A DNA stretch of 64,000 nt from Haloparvum alkalitolerans (GCF_050122995.1 NZ_JBNLIA010000005.1:124001-188000); one strand, 5' to 3'; counted from the stretch's first letter, positions 39,611 to 47,596 are shown. Program-made: numbers and translations. Notes: generated from the sequence alone by a model not told the origin.

Positions 39611-39663
39611 CGGTGCGGTCGCGGTGCGGTCGCGGTGCGGTCGCGGTGCGGTCGCGGTGCGGG
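39611..39663 (+). repeat. 11-bp tandem repeat, nearly five units
   Basis: The unit CGGTGCGGTCG occurs four times perfectly (39611-39621, 39622-39632, 39633-39643, 39644-39654) and then partially to 39663. It sits downstream of the MFS gene stop (39860) on the minus strand. The period is close to one turn of the DNA helix. No gene uses it. Confidence 0.8.
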
Positions 39664-39859
39664 AGTGGGACTTTCTGTGTGTCGTCGTTCCGAGTAACAG
39701 GATCAGCGACCGAGACAGACTCAAAAATGCGCCGTACCGAGCGCGGCTTGGGCTTTCGTACTGGATGCCACCACTCGACCGCACCGACTTCGTCACCACT
39801 CGCTGTCGAAACCCCTTGAGAACGTCTGCGAGCCTCAGAAAACCGGCCGAAGCGACCCG

Positions 39860-41149
39860 TCAGTCTCCCGTGCCGGCCCGACCATCCCCGGACGGCGCGG
39901 GTGCGGGCGGCTCGTGCGTCCCGAACTCGGGATGCGTTTCCTCCATCCACACGTACACCACGCCGCCGGAGAGGAACATCAGGGCCGCGGTCAGGTAGAA
40001 CGCGGCGGCCGCGCTCACGAGCTCCATCGAGAGCCCGATCAGGACCGCGCCGACGGCGTAGCCGGAATCACGCCACATCCGGTAGACGCCCATCCCCGCC
40101 GAGCGCCACGTCGGGTGCGCGGCGTCGCTGGGGACCGTCATCAGGTTCGGGTATAGAAGCGCCATCCCGAGCCCGGAGACGCCGGCCAGCACGGCCCACG
40201 GGAGGTACCCCTCGACGAGCACCATCCCGAGGACGCCAGCACCGGCGAGGAACATCCCCCAGATCACCGGTGAACGGCGACCGATGCGGTCCGCGAGGCC
40301 GCCGGTCGCGATCTGGAGGAAGTACATCGCGCTGTGGACGCCCACGACGACCCCCACCGCCGCGATGCCGAGCCCCTGACTCGTCAGGTACAGCGGGACG
40401 GCGATCCAGAACAGCGTGTCGACGAAGTTCTCGACGTGGCCGGCCTGCGCCGCCGCGAACAGCGTCCGGTCGCCGTAGGTCGCCCGCTTCAGCACCTCCT
40501 CGAACGGCAGGTTCGCGTCGTGGTCGTCGTCGTCGCCCTCGGCCCGCGCGTACTGGACGGTCTCCGCGATCAGGAAGACGGAGATGAGCAGCGCCAGCAC
40601 GACGACGGCGCCGAGGAAGTAGAACGGCTCGGGCCGCAATCCCCACTGGCCGGCGATGACGCCGGTGACCCACGCGCCGACGGCGACGCCGGTGTAGCCG
40701 AACGCCTCGTCGATACCGACCGCGAGGCCGCGCTGGTCGGGCCCCGCGAGGTCGATCTTCGCGTTGATCGCCATGCTCCAGGTCAACGCCTGGTTGATCC
40801 CCAGCAGGACGTTCCCGACGGTGATCCAGCCCCAACTCGGGGCGAAGATGAGGATGACCGGCAGCGGGAGGGCCGTCACCCACCCGGCGACGAGCACGGG
40901 CTTGCGGCCGTACTCCTCGCCCCACTTGCCGGCGTAGAGGTTGAGGATCGACTTCACGATGCCGAAGGAGACGACGAACGAGCCGATCACGAGGAACGAC
41001 TCGACGCCGAGGGCCTCCTCCCCGAGCACCGGGACGACGGTTCGCTCGGAGCCGATGGTCAGTCCGGTCGCGAAGACGAGCAGGACGTGCAGCGAGAACT
41101 GTCCGAGGTGTTCGCGGATGCCTTGTCTGAGTTCAGTTGTCGTACTCAT
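39860..41149 (-). CDS. MFS transporter
   Basis: A 429-residue major facilitator with about twelve helices. FVVSFGIVKSILNLYAGKWGEEYGRKPVLVAGW (about residues 57-90) contains the MFS motif A between helices 2 and 3. Other features are DQRGLAVGIDEAFGYTGVAVGAWVTGVIAGQWG and GGLADRIGRRSPVIWGMFLAGAG, the second copy of motif A in the C-terminal half. The central loop is Asp-rich. It lies within a run of minus-strand sulfur-linked genes, 27 nt after the PiT-type gene. The substrate is unknown; a sulfur compound would fit the context. Confidence 0.88.
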   Translation of the reverse strand: MSTTTELRQGIREHLGQFSLHVLLVFATGLTIGSERTVVPVLGEEALGVESFLVIGSFVVSFGIVKSILNLYAGKWGEEYGRKPVLVAGWVTALPLPVILIFAPSWGWITVGNVLLGINQALTWSMAINAKIDLAGPDQRGLAVGIDEAFGYTGVAVGAWVTGVIAGQWGLRPEPFYFLGAVVVLALLISVFLIAETVQYARAEGDDDDHDANLPFEEVLKRATYGDRTLFAAAQAGHVENFVDTLFWIAVPLYLTSQGLGIAAVGVVVGVHSAMYFLQIATGGLADRIGRRSPVIWGMFLAGAGVLGMVLVEGYLPWAVLAGVSGLGMALLYPNLMTVPSDAAHPTWRSAGMGVYRMWRDSGYAVGAVLIGLSMELVSAAAAFYLTAALMFLSGGVVYVWMEETHPEFGTHEPPAPAPSGDGRAGTGD

Positions 41150-41176
41150 TGGTGATGAAGTTCTGTTGGTCCAGCG

Positions 41177-42352
41177 TCACAGCGTGAGGAACGCGGCGCC
41201 GTACGCGAGCGCGAACGAGAGGCCGAACGACCCGGCCCACGCCCCCACGGTCATGAGGATCTTTCGCGCGTCCACTGCCGCTCGACCGCCGACCGCGGCG
41301 CCGCTTCCGATGATGGCGCTGACGACGATCTCGTTGAACGAGACGGGGACCCCGAGCAGCACGGCCAGCTGTGCGATCAGGAACGACGGCACGAGCGCCG
41401 AGATGGAGCGCCGCGGCCCGAGCGACGAGTAGTCCTGCGCCAGCGACTTGATCATCCGCGGCGCGCCCGTCCACGAGCCGACGAGCATCCCCAAACCGCC
41501 CCCGACGAGCACTGCGAACGTCGACACCACCTCGACCTCCTCGAGCAGCGGGAGCAGCGGCCCGACGGCGAGACCGACCTGGCTCCCGCCCGCGGAGAAC
41601 GCCACGAGCGACCCGAGCGCGAGCAACACGCGCCGCAGCCCGCCGCGTTCATCGCGGCTGATGTCCCACCAGACGACAGTGGCGACGGCCAGCGCCGCGA
41701 AGCCGGTTATCCCGACCGCCGAGGGAGTCCCGTCGATAGCCAGCATCTGCTGTCCGAGACCGCGGAGGGTCCCGGAGGCGCTCCCCTCGCCCAGGAAGCT
41801 GAACTGGACGTTCACGAGGGCGCCCCCGACGAGGCCGGCCAGAGCGGGAACGCTGTACCGCTCGGGAACGCCGGGACGCGGGAGGACGCTCGCGATGGCG
41901 AACGCGATGCCACCGCCGACGAACGGCGTCAGCACCCAGACGGCGGCGATCTGTCGGTACTTCGGCCAGACCGGCGTCCCGCCGAGCGCGAGGCCGACGC
42001 CGATGACCGCGCCGGTCACGGTGAACGCGGTCGCGATCGGATAGCCGGTCGTGATGCCGACCGCCATCAGCCCCGCGCCCAACACGAGCACGAGGATGAC
42101 CCCGGCGACGGGCAGGCTGATGCCGCCGACGAGGCCGCTGCCGACGGCTTCCGAGACGCTGCCGCCCTGCGTGACGGCACCGACGAAGCCGAACACGCCG
42201 ACGAGGAAGGCGGCGCGCATGGTCCCGATGGCGTTCGCGCCGACGGCGGGGGCGTACGGCGTGGCGCCGCTGGAGCCGGCGCCGATGACCCACGCCATGA
42301 ACAGGCTGGCGAGCGCTGCACCGACGAAGAGGGCGAGGAGAGCGAGGTCCAT
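41177..42352 (-). CDS. PiT-family anion permease
   Basis: A 391-residue permease with about ten helices. The N-terminal repeat ATPYAPAVGANAIGTMRAAFLVGVFGFVGAVTQGG (about residues 31-65) and the C-terminal repeat LVGSWTGAPRMIKSLAQDYSSLGPRRSISALVPSFLIAQLAVLLGVPVSFNEIVVSAIIGSG are the two halves of the PiT fold (PF01384). Known members carry phosphate, and CysP carries sulfate. The neighbouring YeeE/YedE, rhodanese-MBL and TauE genes make a sulfur oxyanion as likely as phosphate. It is 7 nt from the YedE half gene. Confidence 0.85.
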   Translation of the reverse strand: MDLALLALFVGAALASLFMAWVIGAGSSGATPYAPAVGANAIGTMRAAFLVGVFGFVGAVTQGGSVSEAVGSGLVGGISLPVAGVILVLVLGAGLMAVGITTGYPIATAFTVTGAVIGVGLALGGTPVWPKYRQIAAVWVLTPFVGGGIAFAIASVLPRPGVPERYSVPALAGLVGGALVNVQFSFLGEGSASGTLRGLGQQMLAIDGTPSAVGITGFAALAVATVVWWDISRDERGGLRRVLLALGSLVAFSAGGSQVGLAVGPLLPLLEEVEVVSTFAVLVGGGLGMLVGSWTGAPRMIKSLAQDYSSLGPRRSISALVPSFLIAQLAVLLGVPVSFNEIVVSAIIGSGAAVGGRAAVDARKILMTVGAWAGSFGLSFALAYGAAFLTL

Positions 42353-42359
42353 TCGTGAG

Positions 42360-42818
42360 TCAGTCCGCGCCCGTTACGGCGGAGTCACGCGCCTGGCTGC
42401 GGCTTCGCCAGTATCCCTGGGCGTACGCGCCGAGGAACATCCCGGCGAGCGCCCAGAGGATCGCGATGTTGCCGGTGCCGAGGCTCGCGTACGCCGCGCC
42501 CGGACAGATGCCGGAGAGCCCCCAGCCGACGCCGAAGACGGCGCCGCCGACCAGGACGTTCCGGTCGAACGGCTTCAGGCGCCGCTCGTATGGGTCGCCC
42601 GTCAGGGGCGCGGCGTCCCGGATCCGTGGCAGCAGGGCGAACGCGATCCCGGAGACGATGGCGGCCCCGAACATCACGAACGGGAGGCCGAGGTCCTCGA
42701 ACTGGAGGAAGTTCAGCACGACCTCCGGTCGCGCCATGTGGCTGAACCCGAGCCCGAACCCGAAGACGAGGCCGCCGACGAAGACCAGCGGCTTGAACAG
42801 CGGATGTCTGTCCGCCAT
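42360..42818 (-). CDS. YeeE/YedE-family half transporter (thiosulfate-transport type)
   Basis: A 152-residue membrane protein with about four helices. LVFVGGLVFGFGLGFSHMARPEVVLNFL (about residues 10-37) and FGVGWGLSGICPGAAYAS (about residues 98-115, with the conserved Cys of the GxCPG motif) are the YeeE/YedE signatures. Full-length TsuA-type proteins contain two such halves; here each half is a separate gene, overlapping by 1 nt (TAATG). Import of thiosulfate or a related sulfur anion is known for family members and is inferred here. Confidence 0.86.
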   Translation of the reverse strand: MADRHPLFKPLVFVGGLVFGFGLGFSHMARPEVVLNFLQFEDLGLPFVMFGAAIVSGIAFALLPRIRDAAPLTGDPYERRLKPFDRNVLVGGAVFGVGWGLSGICPGAAYASLGTGNIAILWALAGMFLGAYAQGYWRSRSQARDSAVTGAD

Positions 42819-43375
42819 TACGGGCTCACCCCCAGCGCGGCGACGACCTGTGCGGTGCCGATCGCGACGGTCAGGAACGTCACCACGCCGACCAGCGACG
42901 TCTTCGAGGCCGATCCGACGCCACAGACGCCGTGGCCGGACGTACACCCCTTACCGATCCGGGTGCCGATGCCGACCAGGACGCCGCCGACGAACAGCCG
43001 CCACGGCTGAACGTCGGTCGTCCACAGCGTCACGCCGGCGACCTCGTAGAGCTGCCCGGTCGTTCCGGGCTCGTACAGCGAGCTCGCGACCAGCCCGGAC
43101 TGGAACGTCGCCGCGAACGCCAGGCCGCCGAGGACGATGCCGGCCGTGAACACGAGCCGCCAGTCCCGGGAGCCGACGTACTGCTGGAAGCGGGACTGGT
43201 CGGAGACGTACGACAGCGTCGACTCCAGGAACGTGCTCGCCCCGGCCGGGATCCCCGTCCCGACGTAGATCAGGACGGTCCCGAGGCCGACGAGCAGTCC
43301 GCCGACGGCGTAGCGACTGATCCCGTTGGGGAAGAGGTCGGCGGCCGCCTGGAGCAGTACTGGGTCAGTGACCAT
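42818..43375 (-). CDS. YeeE/YedE-family half transporter (thiosulfate-transport type)
   Basis: A 185-residue membrane protein. FVGGVLVGIGTRIGKGCTSGHGVCGVGSAS (about residues 127-156) contains the conserved GCTSGHG Cys-His motif and a second Cys, the sites thought to interact with the sulfur substrate in TsuA-type channels. The N-terminal helix pair is YAVGGLLVGLGTVLIYVGTGIPAGAST. It is the partner of the half gene at 42360-42818 and follows the rhodanese-MBL gene by 8 nt, so sulfur taken up here can meet cytosolic sulfur-handling enzymes made from the same transcript. Confidence 0.86.
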   Translation of the reverse strand: MVTDPVLLQAAADLFPNGISRYAVGGLLVGLGTVLIYVGTGIPAGASTFLESTLSYVSDQSRFQQYVGSRDWRLVFTAGIVLGGLAFAATFQSGLVASSLYEPGTTGQLYEVAGVTLWTTDVQPWRLFVGGVLVGIGTRIGKGCTSGHGVCGVGSASKTSLVGVVTFLTVAIGTAQVVAALGVSP

Positions 43376-43383
43376 CGGCGTCG

Positions 43384-44577
43384 TTAGTCACCCGCGAGCG
43401 AGTCCTGGCTGGCGGCGCAGTTGTTCGGCCCGAGCTCCAGGGTGAACGCTTCCTCGTCGCCGACGGCGTTCTGGCCGAGGTTCGTCGCGATGATCTCCTC
43501 GTAGTTGGCCGGTCGCGGGGGCATGTCCGAGAGGATCAGGTCGACGAACTCCCCTTCGTCCATCGTGAGCGCGTCCATCCCCTCGACGAGCTCGCCGATC
43601 GGCGCGGTGTAGGTGCCGTCGGCGGCGGGCTCGGCGGCGTCGCTGAAGTGGGCGCCCCCGATCAGCGTGTCGTCGGGCAGCGTCAGGACGCGCTCCTGGA
43701 GCGACTCGTAGAGCGTGCGGGCGGCGTCGGGCGCGCCGTCGTCCCCTTCCTCGAGGTCGGGGCGGGCGACGCTCTCGACGAACAGCCCGTCGCCGGTCGC
43801 GAGCAGGCTCCCGTCGACGAGGTACGAGGTCATCCCGGTCGTGTGGCCGGGCGTGGAGACGGCCTCGATGGTGGCGTCACCGACGGCGAAGGTGTCGCCG
43901 TCCGCCGCGGTCATCAGGTCGTCTGCGTACGTAATGCCGCGGTCGACCGCGGCCTCGGGAATGACGCCCTCGACGCCCTCCGCGTCGATGTCGCGAACGC
44001 CCGAGATGTGGTCGGCGTGGACGTGGGTATCGAACGCGTACCGCAGGTCGACGCCGAGATCGGCGGCGTCCGCGAGGTAGCGGTCGGTGAACGCCCGCAG
44101 CGGGTCGATGATCGCGGCCTCCCCGTCGTCGTAGAGGAGGTAGCCGAGACAGCCCGAGGAGGGGCGCTGGTACTGGACGAGCGTCCCGGCGCCGTCGTAG
44201 CGCTCGACCTCGACGGCCTCGTAGATGCTCGCCCAGCCGTTCATGCCGTCCTCGAGGTGGTTCACCTCGTAGCCGCGTTCCGCGAGCGCGCCCGCGACGA
44301 ACTCGCTGGCGCCGCCCTTCGCGCACAGGACGGTCACCTCGCGGTCGTCGGGGATCCGGTCGAGGACGTCCTCGTCGATCTCGTCCTCGAGGAACTCGAA
44401 GTACGGAGCGTTGATCGACGTGACGTTCGCACCGTCGATGTGCCACTCCTCGTAGTCGGATTGCATGCGCGCGTCGAGGAGCGTCACGTCCTCGCCGGCG
44501 TCGATACGGTCTTTGAGCGATTCGGGGTCGACGGATTCCACGTCGACGTCCGGAGTCGGGAAGTCGTCGGCGTTCAT
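43384..44577 (-). CDS. rhodanese-metallo-beta-lactamase fusion (persulfide dioxygenase-like)
   Basis: A 397-residue fusion. The N-terminal rhodanese domain (about residues 15-112) has LLDARMQSDYEEWHIDGA and the active-site loop CAKGGAS, whose last position is Ser rather than the usual Arg. The C-terminal MBL domain (about residues 130-390) has YAFDTHVHADHISGVRD (HxHxDH metal motif), TPGHTTGMTSY, LATGDGLF and IGGAHF, i.e. the ETHE1/persulfide dioxygenase or glyoxalase II set. The domain order is rhodanese first, the reverse of most PDO-rhodanese fusions. It probably handles persulfides. First gene of the run leading to YedE, PiT and MFS. Confidence 0.88.
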   Translation of the reverse strand: MNADDFPTPDVDVESVDPESLKDRIDAGEDVTLLDARMQSDYEEWHIDGANVTSINAPYFEFLEDEIDEDVLDRIPDDREVTVLCAKGGASEFVAGALAERGYEVNHLEDGMNGWASIYEAVEVERYDGAGTLVQYQRPSSGCLGYLLYDDGEAAIIDPLRAFTDRYLADAADLGVDLRYAFDTHVHADHISGVRDIDAEGVEGVIPEAAVDRGITYADDLMTAADGDTFAVGDATIEAVSTPGHTTGMTSYLVDGSLLATGDGLFVESVARPDLEEGDDGAPDAARTLYESLQERVLTLPDDTLIGGAHFSDAAEPAADGTYTAPIGELVEGMDALTMDEGEFVDLILSDMPPRPANYEEIIATNLGQNAVGDEEAFTLELGPNNCAASQDSLAGD

Positions 44578-44639
44578 GTTGTGCAGTCGCTTCTACCGGA
44601 TGGACGTACAAAAGAGTTTGCATAGTAATCCACATTCTA

Positions 44640-44650
44640 AACAATACTAT
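44640..44650 (-). promoter_or_regulatory. ACAATAC-type site upstream of the rhodanese-MBL gene
   Basis: AACAATACTAT about 65 nt before the start of the rhodanese-MBL gene. A related TACAATAG lies at 44730-44737. Both lie in the 250-bp divergent gap that also holds the inverse-oriented site before tusA. Confidence 0.5.
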
Positions 44651-44782
44651 CTGGGCTGATACTCCGAAATGAGCCATCAAAAACCCCCAGTTAGCGGGTT
44701 TTGGCGGGTTCTGTGGCATTTCTCGGGCATACAATAGTTGGTGGTGTTCACAAGAATCGACAATCTTTTACTTGGGCAGGGG

Positions 44783-44790
44783 GTATTGTG
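44783..44790 (+). promoter_or_regulatory. ACAATAC-type site upstream of tusA
   Basis: GTATTGTG, the reverse complement of CACAATAC, about 38-45 nt before the TusA start at 44828. Its orientation relative to the gene is the same as for the minus-strand genes, as expected of a promoter-linked element. Confidence 0.5.
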
Positions 44791-44827
44791 CGATAGCTCC
44801 AATACAGACTAACGGAGCAGATAACCA

Positions 44828-45073
44828 ATGAGTGCTGAATTCGACATCACCGAGACGCTCGACGTGAAAGGCGCATCGTGTCCCATGCCAGTGGTGAAGA
44901 CGAAGGCCGCCATCGACGGTCTCGCCGAGGGCGAGGTTCTCGAAGTGCTGGCGACTGACCCCGGCAGTATGAGCGACATCGACGGCTGGGCCGCCGGCAC
45001 CGCGGGCGTCGAGCTCGTCGACCAGGAGGAGGGCGACGACGTGTACAGACACTACGTCCGCAAGACGGCGTAA
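44828..45073 (+). CDS. tusA: TusA-family sulfur carrier protein
   Basis: An 81-residue protein. The TusA signature, LDVKGASCPMPVVKTKAAI, contains the persulfide-carrying Cys in CPMP (about residue 18). The rest (LEVLATDPGSMSDIDGWAAGTAGVELV) is the normal two-layer fold. It accepts sulfane sulfur from a rhodanese and passes it to DsrE-type partners or to tRNA thiolation and cofactor pathways. It is 2 nt from the DsrE-like gene and divergent from the rhodanese-MBL gene. Confidence 0.92.
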   Translation: MSAEFDITETLDVKGASCPMPVVKTKAAIDGLAEGEVLEVLATDPGSMSDIDGWAAGTAGVELVDQEEGDDVYRHYVRKTA

Positions 45074-45075
45074 CG

Positions 45076-45675
45076 ATGAGTACGGACACATCCGAGGCGC
45101 CGGCCGACGACGCGCCGGCCGACGACGCGCCGGCCGACGACCCGCCGTCGCGTGCGGAGCTGGCCGCGCGCGTCGACGAACTCGAGGACGCGCTCGCCGA
45201 GGCCGAGGGCGAGGACGGCAAGAAGATGAGCATCATCGCGACGAAGGGGACGCTCGACATGGCGTACCCGCCGCTCATCCTCGCCAGCACCGCGGCCGCG
45301 TTCGGCTACGAGGTCACCGTCTTCCACACGTTCTGGGGGCTGGAGATCCTCCACGAGGAGCGCTCGAAGAGCCTCAAGCTGAGCTCCGTCGGCAACCCCA
45401 ACATGCCGGTGCCGAACGCCGTCGCCGCGCTCCCCGGGATGGACCGCGTGACGACGAAGATGATGGAGAAGAAGATCGCGGACAACGACACCGCCACCAT
45501 CGAGGAACTCATCGAGACGAGCCTCGAGATGGGCGTCGAGTTCCAGGCCTGTCAGATGACCATCGACCTGATGGACTACGACGAGGACGACTTCTACGAC
45601 GGCGTCACTGCGGGCGTCGGCGCGGCGACCGCGCTCCAGGACATGGCTGACGCCGACATTCAGCTGCTCGTCTGA
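45076..45675 (+). CDS. DsrE/DsrF/DrsH-like sulfurtransferase (DsrE2 type)
   Basis: A 199-residue protein. Residues about 6-24 are an APADD repeat encoded by three perfect 15-bp units (45097-45141). A short coiled helix (AELAARVDELEDALAEAEGE) leads to the DsrE2 domain: KKMSIIATKGTLDMAYPPLILASTAAAFGYEVTVFHTFWGLEIL (about residues 51-93), then SLEMGVEFQACQMTIDLM with the single conserved Cys (about residue 157). This Cys normally takes sulfur from TusA. It is co-transcribed with tusA (2-nt gap). The N-terminal extension is unusual and may be a disordered salt-adaptive tail. Confidence 0.9.
   Translation: MSTDTSEAPADDAPADDAPADDPPSRAELAARVDELEDALAEAEGEDGKKMSIIATKGTLDMAYPPLILASTAAAFGYEVTVFHTFWGLEILHEERSKSLKLSSVGNPNMPVPNAVAALPGMDRVTTKMMEKKIADNDTATIEELIETSLEMGVEFQACQMTIDLMDYDEDDFYDGVTAGVGAATALQDMADADIQLLV
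45097..45141 (+). repeat. 15-bp tandem repeat inside the DsrE-like gene
   Basis: Three perfect copies of GCGCCGGCCGACGAC (45097-45111, 45112-45126, 45127-45141), encoding repeated APADD. It is an in-frame expansion at the disordered N-terminus. Confidence 0.85.
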
Positions 45676-45815
45676 TCGCTGCCGCCCGACTTCACGGATC
45701 CCATTTCTCGCGCCGGCGATGCTGCCACGGGGCGAACGGCGAGAGACCGCCGACGCTCGAGGCACCGCTAACCAGGGGTTCCGACCCGTGGGCACCGGAT
45801 CCGGGCCTCGAGAAC

Positions 45816-45862
45816 TCGCCGGTATCTGTCCTCGGGAGTCGCCGGCATCTGTCCTCGGACTC
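45816..45862 (+). repeat. imperfect 23-bp tandem duplication upstream of the DUF302 gene
   Basis: TCGCCGGTATCTGTCCTCGG (from 45816) and TCGCCGGCATCTGTCCTCGG (from 45839) recur with a 23-bp period in the gap between the DsrE-like and DUF302 genes. They are outside any called gene. Confidence 0.7.
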
Positions 45863-45917
45863 GACGGCCGATCGGCGTCCTGCCGGCTGCGCATCCGAAG
45901 AGACTTTGTTCTGTAAA

Positions 45918-45925
45918 CACAATAC
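45918..45925 (+). promoter_or_regulatory. ACAATAC-type site just before the DUF302 gene
   Basis: CACAATAC lies 10-17 nt before the ATG at 45935, closer than the other sites. At that distance it could overlap the transcription start of a leaderless mRNA and act as an operator. Confidence 0.45.
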
Positions 45926-45934
45926 AACACACGA

Positions 45935-46375
45935 ATGACTCTCCCTATCGACCCGACCCAGATCGACCCCGCGGACATCGGCGAAGAGCGGGCGACGCTC
46001 GACATGAGCCACGAGGACGCCGTCGAGCACGTCCGCGACGTGTTCACCGACGCCGGCTTCGGCGTCCCCGTCGAGTTCTCGCCCTCCGAGATGCTCAACG
46101 AGAAGGTCGACGCGGGCCGCGACCCCTACTACGTGCTCGGCGCGTGCAACCCCGAGGTCGCCGACCGCGCCCTCGACGCGACGGACAACAAACTCGGCGC
46201 GCTCATGGCCTGCAACGTCGTCATCTGGGAGGAGGAACCCGGAACGCAGGTCGTCTACCACGTCTCCATCATGCGGATCGCCCGCCTGGTGGGGATGGCG
46301 CCCGACGACGAGGAGATGGCGGACATCGTCGCCGACACCGGCGAACTCGTCGACGAGGCGTTCTCGAACCTCTAA
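45935..46375 (+). CDS. DUF302 family protein
   Basis: A 146-residue protein. SHEDAVEHVRDVFTDAGFGVPVEFSPSEMLNEKVDAGRDPYYVLGACNPEVADRALDATDNKLGALMACNVVIWEEEPGTQVVYHVSI (about residues 27-110) matches the DUF302 pattern. It includes YYVLGACNP and LMPCNV-type features (LMACNVV here); the family member has two Cys, about residues 71 and 92. DUF302 proteins are frequent beside rhodanese, DsrE and TusA genes, where a heme- or sulfur-related role has been suggested, but none is established. It is 1 nt before the methyltransferase gene. Confidence 0.88.
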   Translation: MTLPIDPTQIDPADIGEERATLDMSHEDAVEHVRDVFTDAGFGVPVEFSPSEMLNEKVDAGRDPYYVLGACNPEVADRALDATDNKLGALMACNVVIWEEEPGTQVVYHVSIMRIARLVGMAPDDEEMADIVADTGELVDEAFSNL

Positions 46376-46376
46376 C

Positions 46377-46937
46377 ATGGGGTACCACACGTTCGACGCC
46401 GACCGCGCCGACAAGCTCGAGGACGCCCGGCAGCGGTACCGGTTCCTCTCGGCGGAGGAACTCCTCTGGGCGCTCTCGCCGGACGGCGACGAAACGGTCG
46501 CGGACCTCGGAAGCGGGACCGGGTTCTACACCGACGACGTCGCGCCGACCGTCGACCACGTGTCCGCGGTCGACGTCCAGGACGCGATGCACGACTACTA
46601 CCGGGAGAAGGGCGTCCCCGAGAACGTCGACCTCGTGACGAGCGGCGTCGCCGACCTCCCGTTCGAGACGGGCAGTCTCGACGCCGCGTTCTCGACGATG
46701 ACCTACCACGAGTTCGCGGACGACGCGGCGCTGACCGAGATCGCTCGCGTGCTCGCTCCGGGCGCGACGTTCGTCGTCGCCGATTGGGCGGCGTCCGGCC
46801 GCGGCACCCACGGTCCGCCCGTCGATGAGCGATTCTCCCTCACCGAGGCCGCGAGCGCGCTTCGCCAGCACGGGTTCGACGTCCGGTTCGAGGCGGAACG
46901 ACCGGAGACGTTCCTCCTGGTCGCTCACACCGAGTGA
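46377..46937 (+). CDS. class I SAM-dependent methyltransferase
   Basis: A 186-residue methyltransferase. Motif I is VADLGSGTGFYTDDVAP (about residues 42-58); the SAM-ribose acidic residue follows in VSAVDVQDAMHDYY. Later motifs include DLPFETGSLDAAFSTMTYHEF and GATFVVADWA. It belongs to the UbiE/ArsM-like group (Methyltransf_11). It follows the DUF302 gene by one nucleotide, so it is part of the sulfur-linked operon; thiol or metalloid methylation would be a reasonable but unproved role. Confidence 0.87.
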   Translation: MGYHTFDADRADKLEDARQRYRFLSAEELLWALSPDGDETVADLGSGTGFYTDDVAPTVDHVSAVDVQDAMHDYYREKGVPENVDLVTSGVADLPFETGSLDAAFSTMTYHEFADDAALTEIARVLAPGATFVVADWAASGRGTHGPPVDERFSLTEAASALRQHGFDVRFEAERPETFLLVAHTE

Positions 46938-47002
46938 GCCGCCCGGCGGCCGGGACCCGGTCCAAATACTGATTACGGTGACGTGTCCACCTTCAGGAAA
47001 GC

Positions 47003-47533
47003 ATGCCCGAGAAACAGCCGCGCTCCGACTGGAACCTCTCCGAGCGGGACACGATCATCCTCCAGGAGCTCGCGCGGGACCCCCAGCTCACCTCTCGGGG
47101 GCTCCGCGACCTGCTCGCCGAGGAGCACGACATCGACGTCTCACACGTCACGGTCAACGAGTCGATCCGCCGAATGCGCGAGGACGGCGTGTTCCGCGAG
47201 GCGCTGGTCCCCAACGAGGAGCACCTCTTCTTCTCGCTGTTCGAGTTCCAGTTCAATCCCGAGGGGTTCGACGAGCACTGGCGGGAGGCGCTCGAACACG
47301 TCCGGTCGAGCCGGCACACGTTCATGTACTTCCTCTCCGACGGCGACTACCAGTGGAAGACGATCATGATGTTCGAGAACCGCGAACAGGAGTCGAAGTG
47401 GATCCACGAGTTCTACAAGGAGCACGGCGAACTCATCAACAACCTCCGCAACTCCGTCGTGACGAACGTCCTCAAGTTCGGGACCGACCCCGAGCTGTTC
47501 GAGGTGTTTCAGGAGGACGGCGACGGCGAGTGA
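47003..47533 (+). CDS. haloarchaeal Lrp/AsnC-like winged-helix regulator
   Basis: A 176-residue protein. LSERDTIILQELARDPQLTSRGLRDLLAEEHDIDVSHVTVNESIRRMREDGVFREAL (about residues 13-70) is a winged helix with the Lrp-style layout. The C-terminal part, HLFFSLFEFQFNPEGFDEHWREALEHVRSSRHTFMYFLSDGDYQWKTIMMFENREQESKWIHEF, resembles an alpha/beta ligand-binding module. It ends in an acidic tail. It is next to the acyl-CoA dehydrogenase gene (convergent, 63-nt gap) and could regulate the catabolic genes at 47.6-57.5 kb; this is inferred from position. Confidence 0.78.
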   Translation: MPEKQPRSDWNLSERDTIILQELARDPQLTSRGLRDLLAEEHDIDVSHVTVNESIRRMREDGVFREALVPNEEHLFFSLFEFQFNPEGFDEHWREALEHVRSSRHTFMYFLSDGDYQWKTIMMFENREQESKWIHEFYKEHGELINNLRNSVVTNVLKFGTDPELFEVFQEDGDGE

Positions 47534-47596
47534 CCGCCGCCGTCGCCCGCCCGCTCACCCGGCCTCGGGACGGCCCTCACGACCGGTCTCGCCGAC

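Larger units (their letters stand above)
39274..39859. other. intergenic region with 11-bp tandem repeat, no gene seen
   Basis: About 590 bases. The left end holds the probable promoter of the small membrane protein/TauE pair (ACAATAC motif at 39375-39385). The middle is GC-rich with GCGCGCGAG repeats at about 39510-39540 and an 11-bp tandem repeat at 39611-39663. Frames spanning it are Arg/Ala-rich products of the repeats and are not called. Confidence 0.55.
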
